A stretch of 64,000 bases of DNA from Candidatus Opimibacter skivensis (GCA_016721905.1 JADKHH010000033.1:62001-126000); one strand, 5' to 3'; positions 44,605 to 54,728 are shown, counted from the stretch's first letter. Notes: generated by a model from the sequence alone, not told the origin. Program-made: numbers and translations.

Positions 44605-46832
44605 AAAACACAATTCTTTTTTGGATAGGCCTTCTCCTGTTCGCCACCAATCTTTCCGGTCAATGGACTATTACCGGAAAAGTGATTGATGCCGAATCGG
44701 GAGAAGGCTTATCTTATGTAAACATTACCTTCAAGGACGGCGCGACATTTAACACCACCAGTGATCAAAACGGCGCCTTTCGGATCAGCGGCCTGACGGA
44801 GACACATTATCAAGTCGTCTTCTCCATGATTGGATTTCAAACAGTGTTGCTGGACACTGTATCCGCATCAGATGATCCCCTGCATATCAGCATGCATCCG
44901 GAATCATATCTCACCAAAGAGGTCGTCGTCTCCGCATCCAGAAAATCACAAAGTCTCAACCTGGCACCCGCCAGCGTCGGCCTTGTCACCAGAAAGCAAT
45001 TACTCCAGGCCGGAACAAATTCTTTTGACGATGCTTTCAATGGCATCAATGGTATCACCGTCACACGATCCAGTAATGCAAATGTTCAATCATTCTCCAT
45101 CCGCGGCGCTTCTGAAGTAGCAGGTGGAGGCATAGGCAATAGAGTATTGCTCCTCCTGGATGGAAGGCCCGCTATCACTCCCGAATCAGGTGGTGCGCTA
45201 TGGAACCTGGTACCGCTGGCGGCTATTGAAAGAATAGAGGTCATTAAAGGTGCATACTCATCTCTCTATGGATCCAGCGCGATGGGCGGCATCGTCAATG
45301 TCATCACACGCACACCGGATACGGCCTCACATTCTGATCTCAACCTGCATTATGGCGCTTACGGACCTGCACCGGCATACACCGGCTACAAACGCTACAA
45401 TGATTTCTTTGGCGCAGAATTTATCACCAGCCGCAAACTCAACAAATGGTCCTACCTCTTCAATTTTGCAGGCAAATCAAATGACGGCAACAGAGAACAA
45501 TCATCCTTTAACCTGTACAATGGGTATGGAAAATTCAAATTTGATTTTTCTCCCAACCGTAGCTTGCAGATTTCAGCGATGTACAATGATATCTTCAATG
45601 ATACACCAGCCACATGGCTGAGTACTACTGAAGCTTATTCAGTTGCAGATTATAGAAAAGATGATACCCAACATCGGCGTGAATGGAACGGAGACTTATA
45701 CTACCAGGCCTTTGCGCGTTCTAATGTGAAGTATTCTACCCGCTTCTATTACTACGGTTCTGCTTCAGATTATGTCTTCAATGGTGACCCCGCCAACGAC
45801 AGCACCAATGTCAATACCGGAAAACAATATATCGATTCCGAAAAAGTATTAGTACACCGCGTCGGTAATACATCTCAGATAGACCTGAGCATGGGGGATG
45901 TACACTATGTCATCGGGGGCTTCGATCTGCAGTCCGATTATATCAATGGTCAACCTGATACCGTGTTATATGGCATACATCGGGCAACTAACATCGGCGT
46001 TTTCGTGCAAGACCAAATGACATTTAGTGACCGCCTGACTTTGACAGCCGGATTGCGATATGATTATTACAGCATCAAAGGCACTTTTATGGAAGGCAAT
46101 GTCAATCCGAAGATTGCGGCCGTCTATCAATGCTCCCCTAAAGTTTCTGTTCGTTCGTTACTGGCCAGGGCTTTTAGAAACCCTTCCATCTCTGAACGAT
46201 ACACAAAATTTGAACAGGGCGGAGGTTTGAAATTCACTACAAGTCCACTGCTCAGAGCTGAAAAGCTGACCTTAAGCGCAGAGGTCGGGACTAAAATCAA
46301 CTTAAATCAAATCCGATTTGATGTCGCTTTGTATTACAACAACTACAAGGACCTCATCTATTACGAACAGCGCCAGACGCCTGATGGATCACTCCTGTTT
46401 GAAGTCGTCAACCTCAACAAGGCCATCCTGCAGGGATTTGAAGTCAGCGCTGAGTATGCGCCTTTAAAGGAAATCTCGATCCAGGCAGGATATACCTATC
46501 TCGACGCTAAAGACGTGTCAGAAGAAGCCATCAATGACGTCCTTGCTTATAAATCAAAACATACAACGTATGCCAATCTGCTGGTGAGTCACAAGCGCTT
46601 CCAGCTATTCCTTCAGGCCCGTTCACGTAGCCGGATTGATGAGGTGTTTATTTATCCGGGCAGTGAGCCTGCAGGATACATCCTCTTTGGTGGCAAGCTC
46701 TCCTATACCATCTCAGACAAAGTTTCAACGTACTTCAAAATCGATAATGCTACAGATGTTCAGTATGAAGAGATAGAGCGCTATCGGATGGCAGGAAGGA
46801 ATTTTATGGTGGGGGTGAATATGCAGTTTTGA
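44592..46832 (+). CDS. TonB-dependent receptor, 746 aa
   Basis: The GTG start overlaps the lipoprotein gene. Signal peptide, carboxypeptidase-regulatory-like N-domain (GKVIDAESGEGLSYVNITF), plug domain (~110-220, FNGINGITVTRSSNANVQ, IERIEVIKGAYSSLYGSSAM) and a 22-strand-type barrel ending RNFMVGVNMQF with terminal aromatic, as needed for BAM insertion. Substrate unknown; siderophore, vitamin and glycan importers share this pattern. Confidence 0.92.
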   Translation: MVSIKNTILFWIGLLLFATNLSGQWTITGKVIDAESGEGLSYVNITFKDGATFNTTSDQNGAFRISGLTETHYQVVFSMIGFQTVLLDTVSASDDPLHISMHPESYLTKEVVVSASRKSQSLNLAPASVGLVTRKQLLQAGTNSFDDAFNGINGITVTRSSNANVQSFSIRGASEVAGGGIGNRVLLLLDGRPAITPESGGALWNLVPLAAIERIEVIKGAYSSLYGSSAMGGIVNVITRTPDTASHSDLNLHYGAYGPAPAYTGYKRYNDFFGAEFITSRKLNKWSYLFNFAGKSNDGNREQSSFNLYNGYGKFKFDFSPNRSLQISAMYNDIFNDTPATWLSTTEAYSVADYRKDDTQHRREWNGDLYYQAFARSNVKYSTRFYYYGSASDYVFNGDPANDSTNVNTGKQYIDSEKVLVHRVGNTSQIDLSMGDVHYVIGGFDLQSDYINGQPDTVLYGIHRATNIGVFVQDQMTFSDRLTLTAGLRYDYYSIKGTFMEGNVNPKIAAVYQCSPKVSVRSLLARAFRNPSISERYTKFEQGGGLKFTTSPLLRAEKLTLSAEVGTKINLNQIRFDVALYYNNYKDLIYYEQRQTPDGSLLFEVVNLNKAILQGFEVSAEYAPLKEISIQAGYTYLDAKDVSEEAINDVLAYKSKHTTYANLLVSHKRFQLFLQARSRSRIDEVFIYPGSEPAGYILFGGKLSYTISDKVSTYFKIDNATDVQYEEIERYRMAGRNFMVGVNMQF

Positions 46833-46851
46833 TATTGCACCGTGGATCTAC

Positions 46852-47596
46852 TTATTTTATTTTGCTGTACCTCTCAATGAGGTCTTTCACATTCTGAATA
46901 TCAGCTGGGCTGAAATCAGCATCTGTAATTTGCAAGTAGCCTTTATAATCATATTGTTGAAGAATTGAGTCAATGGCCGACTTGCCATAAATTACTTCTT
47001 CTAATGTCATCGTGCTTTTATCCGGGCCAATTCCTATTATTTGATATGGCAAATACTCAATGTCAGGATAGAAAAGGCCCTTGGAGCGCAAATTGGCAAT
47101 CGTATCATTAAAAATGACAGTGTAGTTGGTTTCTGGAATAAGCAAAGTGTATTTTACTGTATCACATTTGGAAATTAATTCAACTCCCTTACCCAGATCT
47201 GTAACATTGCCTCTACGTTCATCTATTGAATACGTTATTGAATCCTTCGTCGTGTAGTACGTTTTTGACTGATCAATAAAACACGTAAATGTAGATTTTC
47301 TATTAGCGTAGTCGAGAATCCTGATAGAACCCTGTAAATGCCTTGATGTCATTACCTGGATCTATTAATTCAATAAGCGTATCTCTGCCATACTGAATAA
47401 AATACTTATAGGAAAGTGTTGTCAAACCTGGGATGACATACTGCATCTCAGGTACAATCTGTTGTGCCTTGGTAAAATCTATCCACATTGAATAGCGAGC
47501 TGCCCGATAATTTTCATTACTTACTTTTGGCTTGATGACGACTGGATTGTGGTCAGCAGTGATAAACCATAGAATAAACACTAAAAATCTAACCAT
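46852..47596 (-). CDS. Secreted protein of unknown function, paralogue of the next gene, frameshifted
   Basis: Two overlapping frames (47596-47303 and 47352-46852) together match the intact gene at 47638-48402. Removing one C from the run at 47330-47332 joins DPGNDIKAFTG to SIRILDYANRKST. The product is ~247 aa with signal peptide (MVRFLVFILWFITA). Shared stretches with the paralogue include SYKYFIQYGRDT, DSITYSIDERRG, LFYPDIEYLP and LEEVIYGKSA. No known domain. The tandem arrangement points to duplication. Confidence 0.7.
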
Positions 47597-47637
47597 CTCC
47601 AATTCATTTAAAAGAATTCAATATTTATCCATTCCAA

Positions 47638-48402
47638 TTAATGCTTTTTCTTTGTCGCACGATCAAACTCCTCCATCAAATCAATTACTTCCTGATCACT
47701 AATTTGGTTTCGATCTTCCTCTGTTATCAAACTATAATTCTCAAACGTAAATAAATTTAATAGTGAATCCACCGCTGACTTACCATAAATTACTTCCTCC
47801 AATGATAGGGTAGTATTATTGTAACCAACTCCAAATATTTTGGTAGGTATAAACTTAATATCTGGATAAAAGAGAGTATGGGAGGCTAAATTTGGAATAG
47901 TATCGTTAAACTTAACTGTATATTCAGCATCCCCGGAATATGAAATAATTTTAACCGAGTCACATTCAGACAGAGGAGCCACATCAGCACATAAGCGTGA
48001 TATTCGACCTCTGCTATCCTCAATTGAAAATGTAATAGAATCATTGATTATACTATACTTCCGTAAATGATCCATGTAATGTATACATTCTGTTTTCCGT
48101 TTTTCAAAATCCCATTTCTTGATGATAATTCCCATAAACTCCATGCCAATACCTGGATCCAAAATGGTGATTACCATGTCACTTCCATACTGAATAAAAT
48201 ACTTGTAAGCTGTAACATATTTAGGAATATCACCAGGATTTGGATCTGAATATCCCATAATATCATGAGCAGCCAAATAATCTATTGGTATAGAATATTT
48301 GGCTGCTCGATAGTCAGGATAATTCTTTATCGAATAACGGGTTGAATCAACTACAGTAAAACCAAGGTTAAATACAACAATGACTAATAGGAATTTCTTC
48401 AT
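47638..48402 (-). CDS. Secreted protein of unknown function, 254 aa
   Basis: Signal peptide MKKFLLVIVVFNLGFTVV. Residues ~25-110 and ~150-215 are beta-rich; NYPDYRAAKYSIPIDYLAA, AYKYFIQYGSDMV and LEEVIYGKSAVDSLL are the parts shared with its downstream paralogue. No family recognised. AT-rich region. Confidence 0.7.
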   Translation of the reverse strand: MKKFLLVIVVFNLGFTVVDSTRYSIKNYPDYRAAKYSIPIDYLAAHDIMGYSDPNPGDIPKYVTAYKYFIQYGSDMVITILDPGIGMEFMGIIIKKWDFEKRKTECIHYMDHLRKYSIINDSITFSIEDSRGRISRLCADVAPLSECDSVKIISYSGDAEYTVKFNDTIPNLASHTLFYPDIKFIPTKIFGVGYNNTTLSLEEVIYGKSAVDSLLNLFTFENYSLITEEDRNQISDQEVIDLMEEFDRATKKKH

Positions 48403-48507
48403 TTACTTTAAGTTAATTGACTTGACTCTAAACATTATTCGCATTCGACAACGCAATAAGTAAGTGTATACATCGAAATTTCTTTTACAAAATAATATTT
48501 TCAGTCC

Positions 48508-48975
48508 TTAGAACTTGTATCCAGCGGATATACCCCCGTAATACGGAATAAAATCAATGCTGTTAAATACCGGACATGCAAATGCTCGGAACGTAAATCC
48601 ATCCTTGGGTGATTGAAACCGGTAACCAAAAATCAGGTGGCCAAACGGCTCAGATATAACGGTGTCACCATCTTCAACTCCAAAAACGGGAGTTACACCG
48701 GCACCCATTTCAAAGAAATGTTTCTCTTTCCCTATGAGGTAGTTGATACCTAACGGAAGATAAAACACTGAGCTACCGTCACCCACAAACTTGCTATAAC
48801 CTGCACCAATACGACCGCCTAAACCGCCTTCCCTGCCCGAAAAACGAGTGTCGAAATTAAAGGAAGCAATTCCGGGTCCACCCAATTCAAAATACACAGA
48901 TTTAGCAGACTGGGCTGAGATGTAAGAATCAGCAATGGCAATAAAGCATGTAATGAGGATAAGGTTTTTCATCAT
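48508..48975 (-). CDS. Small outer-membrane beta-barrel protein, 155 aa
   Basis: Signal peptide (MMKNLILITCFIAIADSYISAQ), then a short barrel pattern: VYFELGGPGIASFNFDTRF, GGRIGAGYSK, SVFYLPLGINYLIG, FFEMGAGVTPVFG, LIFGYRFQSP, with a final SAGYKF. Similar small barrels are common in Bacteroidota; the function is unknown. Confidence 0.8.
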   Translation of the reverse strand: MMKNLILITCFIAIADSYISAQSAKSVYFELGGPGIASFNFDTRFSGREGGLGGRIGAGYSKFVGDGSSVFYLPLGINYLIGKEKHFFEMGAGVTPVFGVEDGDTVISEPFGHLIFGYRFQSPKDGFTFRAFACPVFNSIDFIPYYGGISAGYKF

Positions 48976-49327
48976 CTTTTCTTTCAGAGACTAAAATTCC
49001 GAATGATTGGTTGGGTTTCAAGACCAATTTAGTCAATAATAAATCCAAAAATGCATCTTTCTTAAAATCATCTAATTTAGGGCGCCTCTAATAACAGCAT
49101 TATTGGTAAAAGTCACAATTGATTGTCAATACATTACAACAGTTATCGTAGTAAATTTGACAGTTATTAGAAGCGCCCTTAATAAACTTCCCAATTGATG
49201 TACCCTTATCTGAAAAGGTCTTGATACAAATCCTATGTATCAAAGTGTGAAGGTTTTCTTATATCCAATACTCCAGAATTGTTTATTAAATGAATTATGT
49301 GTTAGTAAAATAATTTGTTTTAAATTT
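48976..49327. other. Intergenic AT-rich region around the MITE-like element
   Basis: Apart from the 99-bp inverted-repeat element, I see no gene or repeat family here. The sequence is visibly AT-rich. Confidence 0.5.
49077..49181. mobile_element. MITE-like element, 99 bp, with 3-bp TTA duplication
   Basis: Imperfect terminal inverted repeats: GGGCGCCTCTAATAACAG (49080-49097) and, reversed, GGGCGCTTCTAATAACTG (49178-49161), two mismatches in 18. TTA flanks both ends (49077-49079 and 49179-49181). There is no coding capacity. Size and a TNA-type duplication fit a miniature element moved by an IS5-like transposase, but no such gene is in the window. Confidence 0.75.
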
Positions 49328-50908
49328 CTATTCTGACTTTATCCAAACCTCTGACCTAATTCGTCCTCCTTGATCTTTTTTAACAAGGATGTATTCACCA
49401 GTTGGGTAGTTATGAACATCAATAATGCCAGTACTGCCTCCCTGGCAGTTTTTATGTTGATGCAATTGTCTTCCTTGAATATCTAAGATAGTATAGTCGA
49501 TGCATTCGTCCTCTTGTTGATAAATATACATTTCATCTTTGGCAGGATTTGGATAAAACCGGATCGCATCAGGCATAGATGGATCATCCGTTTTTACTAT
49601 TTCCTGGCAGCCCGGTACAGCACATCCATACTCGTCTACATGCAATATCCAGCCAAAACTTACAGGAAATTTTTCCGGATCCCAGGGTAATTTATCAGCT
49701 GTTCCACAAAGAAGGTAGCCACCTTCTGGGTGAGGTATCATATCATTAAACTCTGCTCTGGAATACAAAAAATCCTCCGTATAATAGGACCTTGACCAAA
49801 TACTGTCTCCATCATTAGATACTTTAGCAATCAAAGCTTCAAATCGGAGATTCTCTCCTATTTCATTGACAGTGTCCGAAGTTCCGTAAAACAATGAGTC
49901 CGAAAAATTAGTTTGACGACCAGCAGCAATGTATCCATCTCCAAGGTTAGAAGGGAGTAAAGCCGAAAACCAAAACGCATGGTCCAGATATATATTTCGC
50001 CCCATCGGAGTTTGCCATTGTAAATCTCCTGAGCTATTCAATTTATATATCGATGGCCTATAAGTATATGTAAATTCTTGACTCCACTCAACATAATATT
50101 GCCGTCCTATGCAATTGGTCATTATCAGATCACCGTCCGCTTCCTCTTGTAAGTCATGACCCCAGCCCTGATACTCACTTTCCGGTGAAATATATCGCCG
50201 CAGTTCTTGAAAAGTACTATCCAGCCAAACAACTGTGGCTTTTTGTTCAAATGAAGAACTTGATGGGTTTCCTCTCCGTAAGTAACCACTTAGGATAAAA
50301 CCTGTTGGTGATTTTACTAAATTCAGGATTTCCTGGTGATAATCAGGGTATGAATTAAAATAATAATCAAAAGTATCAAAGGGAATAGAATAACGACAAA
50401 GTTGTGTTACCCACTGATTACCTTGTGCATATCCTGTGACATTTAGCAATAGAGTATTCGAATCGATTAAATGAATGGAATGAGGAAAAACGCTTGGTAT
50501 CGTCCCCCCAGCCATATTAAAATATTCATTTCTATGAAGAATTCTCCCGTCGTTAATATTTATTTTGATGAGTTCATCGGGGTTATCACCAATATGAATT
50601 GTGTATGCAAAGGAATCAATAACGACCATGTTAATATCAGTATATTGCCATAGTTTATTTGAATCAAGTGTATATGTTGAAAAATTGATTTTCCCATCGA
50701 AATCATGAGAAGTAAACAAAGTACCATACGAATTAAATGGACCTACATCTGTGCCATACCCAATCGTGAAAAATCCATCTTTATAAAGGTGGATCATATT
50801 CGTATGGTTCTGTACACGAAGGACAGCATATAGCGAATCCAACATTGGTTGACCCATTAACTGAGTTGGGCAGAATACTACAATTAAGAATGATAAAATC
50901 CGTAGCAT
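49328..50908 (-). CDS. Secreted T9SS type A sorting-domain protein with beta-propeller-like body, 526 aa
   Basis: ATG 50908 gives signal peptide MLRILSFLIVVFCPTQLMG; an upstream in-frame ATG is unlikely. The body has repeated narrative-propeller-like segments (GYIAAGRQTNF, GGYLLCGTADK, WGHDLQEEADGDLIMT, TGFILSGYLRRG) as in secreted delta-60/kelch-like Bacteroidota proteins. The C-terminal ~80 residues (IRFYPNPAKDEMYIY, YTILDIQGRQLHQH, YPTGEYILV) are a type A T9SS sorting domain, so it should be secreted. Confidence 0.8.
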   Translation of the reverse strand: MLRILSFLIVVFCPTQLMGQPMLDSLYAVLRVQNHTNMIHLYKDGFFTIGYGTDVGPFNSYGTLFTSHDFDGKINFSTYTLDSNKLWQYTDINMVVIDSFAYTIHIGDNPDELIKININDGRILHRNEYFNMAGGTIPSVFPHSIHLIDSNTLLLNVTGYAQGNQWVTQLCRYSIPFDTFDYYFNSYPDYHQEILNLVKSPTGFILSGYLRRGNPSSSSFEQKATVVWLDSTFQELRRYISPESEYQGWGHDLQEEADGDLIMTNCIGRQYYVEWSQEFTYTYRPSIYKLNSSGDLQWQTPMGRNIYLDHAFWFSALLPSNLGDGYIAAGRQTNFSDSLFYGTSDTVNEIGENLRFEALIAKVSNDGDSIWSRSYYTEDFLYSRAEFNDMIPHPEGGYLLCGTADKLPWDPEKFPVSFGWILHVDEYGCAVPGCQEIVKTDDPSMPDAIRFYPNPAKDEMYIYQQEDECIDYTILDIQGRQLHQHKNCQGGSTGIIDVHNYPTGEYILVKKDQGGRIRSEVWIKSE

Positions 50909-51930
50909 GATTTTTAAAATATTGTGGAGCCGGACTATTATTTCCGGCTCCACAGTTACTAAATGTGACCACCTTGATCACAAGATTCTCTCAATAGATA
51001 CACAGGGCGGATGCCCAAAAGATCGTATATGTATAATTGAAATAAGAATTGGTGCCTCATTTCAGTTTTCTTTGAATTCAGAATAATAAAATCTTCCTCG
51101 AGGCTATGCCCTCAAAAAAAAAATATTTCACTATAGTTTTAAATGCCCTATTAAATAGGATTGCATTTAGCGTTCAGGTAAAAATAATATTTTGCTACTC
51201 AAATACATGAGTGATCAGTAAATATTCTTCATTTTTTGTCTGACAGATGACACAACAAATGCTGGCGGCGAAAATACCATCTAATGTACTCTCAGTTGCT
51301 GGCGGCGATGGTTCAACGAGTTTGCTCCTGCAACCATGTGAATTCCAATTTAGGTTTTCGATTGGAATTTCGATAGGGATACAGGTGGTCGCAGGAGCAA
51401 ACTCCTGCAACGGCTAAGGCCGTTTTAACCATGAGATTTTTCTTTCAAGACCACGCATACATATTCACACTAGTGTTCCACTTCTCACCTTTCCTTCCTT
51501 GCTGGCTATTGGTTATTGATAACAAGCCAACACTGTATCCAGACAACCCATTTTTCATTCTTCACTTTCAATGTCCCGGGGTTTCGGAACCGTGATGTTT
51601 CGCAGAAACTCACGAGTGGAGAACACAGGGATCGATTATTGGCGCAGCCATAATAATCGAGGGCAAACTGCGCAGCTGCAGGAGCGCCGCAGAGAGCGTT
51701 GTAGCAATTTTTGCCCCTGCAACAAACAGGATTACGGTGGTTGTTGGTGGGGACACCAACAACGGCTTCGCCGAGTCGATCTGCTGCTGGGGTCAGACAG
51801 GGCAAACATCCCCATTCCACTGATCACAATCATCCCCTGATATGATCCTTTGCATTGTGCCACAGAACTTCAAAGCCCTGACGATTTTCTCGTTTTTTAT
51901 AGCTAATTTTGCATTTCATCGAATGTAACT
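50909..51930. other. Long intergenic region before nuoA
   Basis: About 1 kb without a gene. 50909-51230 is AT-rich with nothing recognisable. 51259-51430 holds GCTGGCGGCGA words and GCTCCTGCAACC / GCAGGAGCAAACTCCTGC inverted words. ~51500 has CTATTGGTTATTG, and 51740-51763 has the hairpin GTTGTTGGTG-GGGA-CACCAACAAC. Short open frames (51195-51410, 51506-51840) translate the repeats and are rejected. The nuoA promoter lies at the right end. Confidence 0.6.
51904..51911 (+). promoter_or_regulatory. -7 promoter element TAATTTTG of the nuo operon
   Basis: A perfect TAnnTTTG, 19 bases upstream of the nuoA ATG, implying a short leader. The -33 partner is T-rich but not an exact TTTG. Confidence 0.6.
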
Positions 51931-52293
51931 ATGTCAAATTCAATTGATTACGTCGCCATTCTGATCCAGTTTCTGGTCGCACTTGGTTTTGTCGGTTTAG
52001 TATTAGTCACAATCCGCTTTGCGGGCCCCCGTAGACTCACCAGTGACAAGCTGGTCAACTTCGAAAGTGGTATCGAAAGCGTAGGCAATGCCCGCATCCC
52101 TTTCTCCATCAAATACTTCCTCACCGCCATCCTCTTCGTCCTCTTTGACGTAGAAGTGATCTTCATGTACCCATGGGCGGTCAACTTTAAGGTATTAGGC
52201 ATGGTCGGATTCGTGGAAATGGTGCTGTTCATTGCTACCCTGTTACTTGGATTTGCTTATATCATTAAAAAAGGCGCTTTGAAATGGGACTAA
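51931..52293 (+). CDS. nuoA: NADH-quinone oxidoreductase subunit A, 120 aa
   Basis: Three membrane helices; KLVNFESGIESVGNARIPFS and FLTAILFVLFDVEVIFMYPW are the family signatures around the helix 1-2 loop. Small membrane-arm subunit of complex I at the peripheral-arm junction. First gene of nuoA-N. Confidence 0.95.
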   Translation: MSNSIDYVAILIQFLVALGFVGLVLVTIRFAGPRRLTSDKLVNFESGIESVGNARIPFSIKYFLTAILFVLFDVEVIFMYPWAVNFKVLGMVGFVEMVLFIATLLLGFAYIIKKGALKWD

Positions 52294-52369
52294 ATGGAAC
52301 CAGAGGTAACAACTCTTGCTTTACGGCTCTGTTTCAACTATGTATAGTTTTACCAATACCCGCTTAGAA

Positions 52370-52930
52370 ATGACCACTGATATCAAAAAAACAGATGTAA
52401 ACCTAGTCGAAGCACCAGACGGGCACCTGGGCGAAGGCTTCTTCGCGACCTCGATCGAAAAGGTGATCGGCCTGGCCCGCGCCAATTCACTCTGGCCCCT
52501 TCCTTTTGCCACCTCCTGCTGCGGTATCGAATTTATGGCCACCATGGGATCCAACTATGACCTCGCCCGCTTTGGGTCCGAGCGCATGAGCTTTTCTCCC
52601 AGGCAGGCGGACGTACTCCTCGTAGCAGGTACCATCGCCAAGAAACTAGGCCCGGTCCTCAAGCAAGTATACCTCCAGATGGCAGAGCCCCGCTGGGTGA
52701 TCGCAATCGGAGCCTGCGCCTCCAGCGGCGGGATTTTCGACACCTATTCCGTACTACAAGGCATCGACAAGGTGATCCCTGTGGATGTATACGTACCAGG
52801 TTGCCCTCCCCGTCCTGAACAAATCATCGATGGTATCATGAAAGTGCAGGAACTGGCCAAGAATGAACCGCTGCGGAGACGGAATTCCCCGCAATACCAG
52901 GCATTACTCACCTCATACGGCATACAATAA
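52370..52930 (+). CDS. nuoB: NADH-quinone oxidoreductase subunit B, 186 aa
   Basis: Holds the N2 cluster ligands in TSCCGIEFMA, the single Cys in IGACASSGG and CPPRPEQII. ATG 52370 (MTTDIKKTD) gives the usual length; an upstream in-frame start would add 18 odd residues. N2 passes electrons to quinone at the NuoD interface. Confidence 0.94.
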   Translation: MTTDIKKTDVNLVEAPDGHLGEGFFATSIEKVIGLARANSLWPLPFATSCCGIEFMATMGSNYDLARFGSERMSFSPRQADVLLVAGTIAKKLGPVLKQVYLQMAEPRWVIAIGACASSGGIFDTYSVLQGIDKVIPVDVYVPGCPPRPEQIIDGIMKVQELAKNEPLRRRNSPQYQALLTSYGIQ

Positions 52931-52934
52931 GATC

Positions 52935-53441
52935 ATGGCAGGTATCACAAATGAATTTCTGCTGGAACGCCTACAACAGCAATTTGGTGAAAAAATCAAG
53001 GCAGCAGAAGAAACCTTTGGTATCGTATCGGTAGTCATCGAACCAGACAGCATCCTGGACATCGTCAAATGGCTCAATACAGACAATATACTCAAGTTCA
53101 AATTTCTCACAGATATCTGCGGCAGCCATTATCCTGATCTCACAGGCCAGGAATTATGCGCCGTCTATCATGTGCAGAGTATGGAAAACAACGTCAGACT
53201 GAGGTTGAAAGCTTTTATGCCTGTTTCAAAACCTGAAATACCATCACTGACCTCCTTATACAGCTCAGCCAACTGGATGGAACGTGAGACATACGATTTC
53301 TATGGTATCAACTTCATCGGCCATCCAAATCTAAAGAGGATATTGAACGTAGAAGAAATGGATTATTTCCCGCTGCGTAAAGAATTTCCGCTGGAAGACG
53401 CTACTAGAACAGACAAAGAAGATCAATACTTCGGTCGCTAA
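52935..53441 (+). CDS. nuoC: NADH-quinone oxidoreductase subunit C, 168 aa
   Basis: 30-kDa-subunit family: SANWMERETYDFYGINFIGH and FPLRKEFPLEDA are the signature. ATG 52935 (MAGITNEFLL) lies 4 bases after the nuoB stop. Not fused to NuoD, unlike in E. coli. Confidence 0.93.
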   Translation: MAGITNEFLLERLQQQFGEKIKAAEETFGIVSVVIEPDSILDIVKWLNTDNILKFKFLTDICGSHYPDLTGQELCAVYHVQSMENNVRLRLKAFMPVSKPEIPSLTSLYSSANWMERETYDFYGINFIGHPNLKRILNVEEMDYFPLRKEFPLEDATRTDKEDQYFGR

Positions 53442-53489
53442 ACATATAAAGAACAGGAAGCCATCATCAATAAGCAAGGACAAACCAAC

Positions 53490-54728
53490 ATGGACCAGAC
53501 GACCCTTAAAGAAAATAAAATAAAGAATACGGCTTCCGGGGAAGAACGTGAAAGTGATTTGCATATTGAATACACTACACTCAACCTGGGTCCTACACAC
53601 CCTGCCACACACGGTATTTTCCAGAACATCCTCACCATGGACGGAGAGATCGTCATTGACTCCGAACAAACCTGTGGATACATACACCGCGCCTTTGAAA
53701 AGATAGCAGAGCGCAGGCCTTATTACCAGATCACTACACTCACCGACCGTCTCAATTATTGCTCCTCCCCTATCAACAATATAGGATGGCACATGACTGT
53801 CGAAAAACTCATCGGTGTTGACATCCCTAAGCGGGCTCAATACATGCGGGTGATCATCATGGAATTTGCCCGGATCTCTGACCACCTGGTATGTAACGCC
53901 GTCATTGGTGTGGATACAGGTGCACTGACAGGCTTCACCTACTTGTTCCAATGGAGAGAAAAGATCTATGATATATTCGAACATATCTGCGGTGCACGTC
54001 TGACCACCAACATCGGTCGCATCGGTGGACTGGAGCGCGACTTCAGCCCTGAGGTGTACAAGAAGATCAATGAGTTCCTGGCTGATTTTCCAAAGATCTT
54101 CAAGGAATTTGGAACTCTCCTCGAACGCAACAGGATATTCTTTGACCGCACGAATAAGACAGGACCTATCACTGCCGAGCGTGCATTGAATTATGGTTTC
54201 ACGGGTCCGAATCTGCGCGCAGCAGGTGTGGATTATGATGTAAGGGTTGCCAATCCGTACAGTTCATATGAAGATTTTGATTTCCAGATTCCTATCGGTG
54301 TCAATGGTGACACCTATGATCGCTTTATGGTTCGCCAGGAAGAGATATGGCAGAGCTTGAAGATCATCCGCCAGGCGCTGGATAATATGCCAGCAGGCAA
54401 ATACTTTGCAGATGTACCTGAGTTCTATCTGCCACCAAAAGAAGATGTATACAACAATATGGAAGCGCTCATCTGGCATTTCAAGATCGTGATGGGCGAA
54501 TCCGATGTACCCAAAGGCGAAGTCTACCATGCTGTCGAAGGAGGCAATGGTGAACTTGGCTTTTATCTCGTCAGCGACGGCGGACGAACACCGTATAAAT
54601 TACATTTCCGCAGGCCATGTTTTATTTTCTACCAGGCCTATCCGGAGATGATCAGAGGAGGCATGCTTTCCGATGCGATTGTGACGCTGAGTTCGCTCAA
54701 TGTCATCGCAGGCGAGCTTGACGCGTAA
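53490..54728 (+). CDS. nuoD: NADH-quinone oxidoreductase subunit D, 412 aa
   Basis: 49-kDa family: LNLGPTHPATHGIFQN and CGYIHRAFEKIAERRPYYQI near the start (quinone-site His/Tyr region), and GGRTPYKLHFRRPCFIF near the end. Full length. Separated from nuoE by 192 bp of repeats. Confidence 0.95.
   Translation: MDQTTLKENKIKNTASGEERESDLHIEYTTLNLGPTHPATHGIFQNILTMDGEIVIDSEQTCGYIHRAFEKIAERRPYYQITTLTDRLNYCSSPINNIGWHMTVEKLIGVDIPKRAQYMRVIIMEFARISDHLVCNAVIGVDTGALTGFTYLFQWREKIYDIFEHICGARLTTNIGRIGGLERDFSPEVYKKINEFLADFPKIFKEFGTLLERNRIFFDRTNKTGPITAERALNYGFTGPNLRAAGVDYDVRVANPYSSYEDFDFQIPIGVNGDTYDRFMVRQEEIWQSLKIIRQALDNMPAGKYFADVPEFYLPPKEDVYNNMEALIWHFKIVMGESDVPKGEVYHAVEGGNGELGFYLVSDGGRTPYKLHFRRPCFIFYQAYPEMIRGGMLSDAIVTLSSLNVIAGELDA

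Noticed and set aside
51195..51840. Open frames of 71-104 aa
   Set aside because: They run over GCTGGCGGCGA and GTTGTTGGTG repeats; composition and lack of homologous pattern argue against genes.
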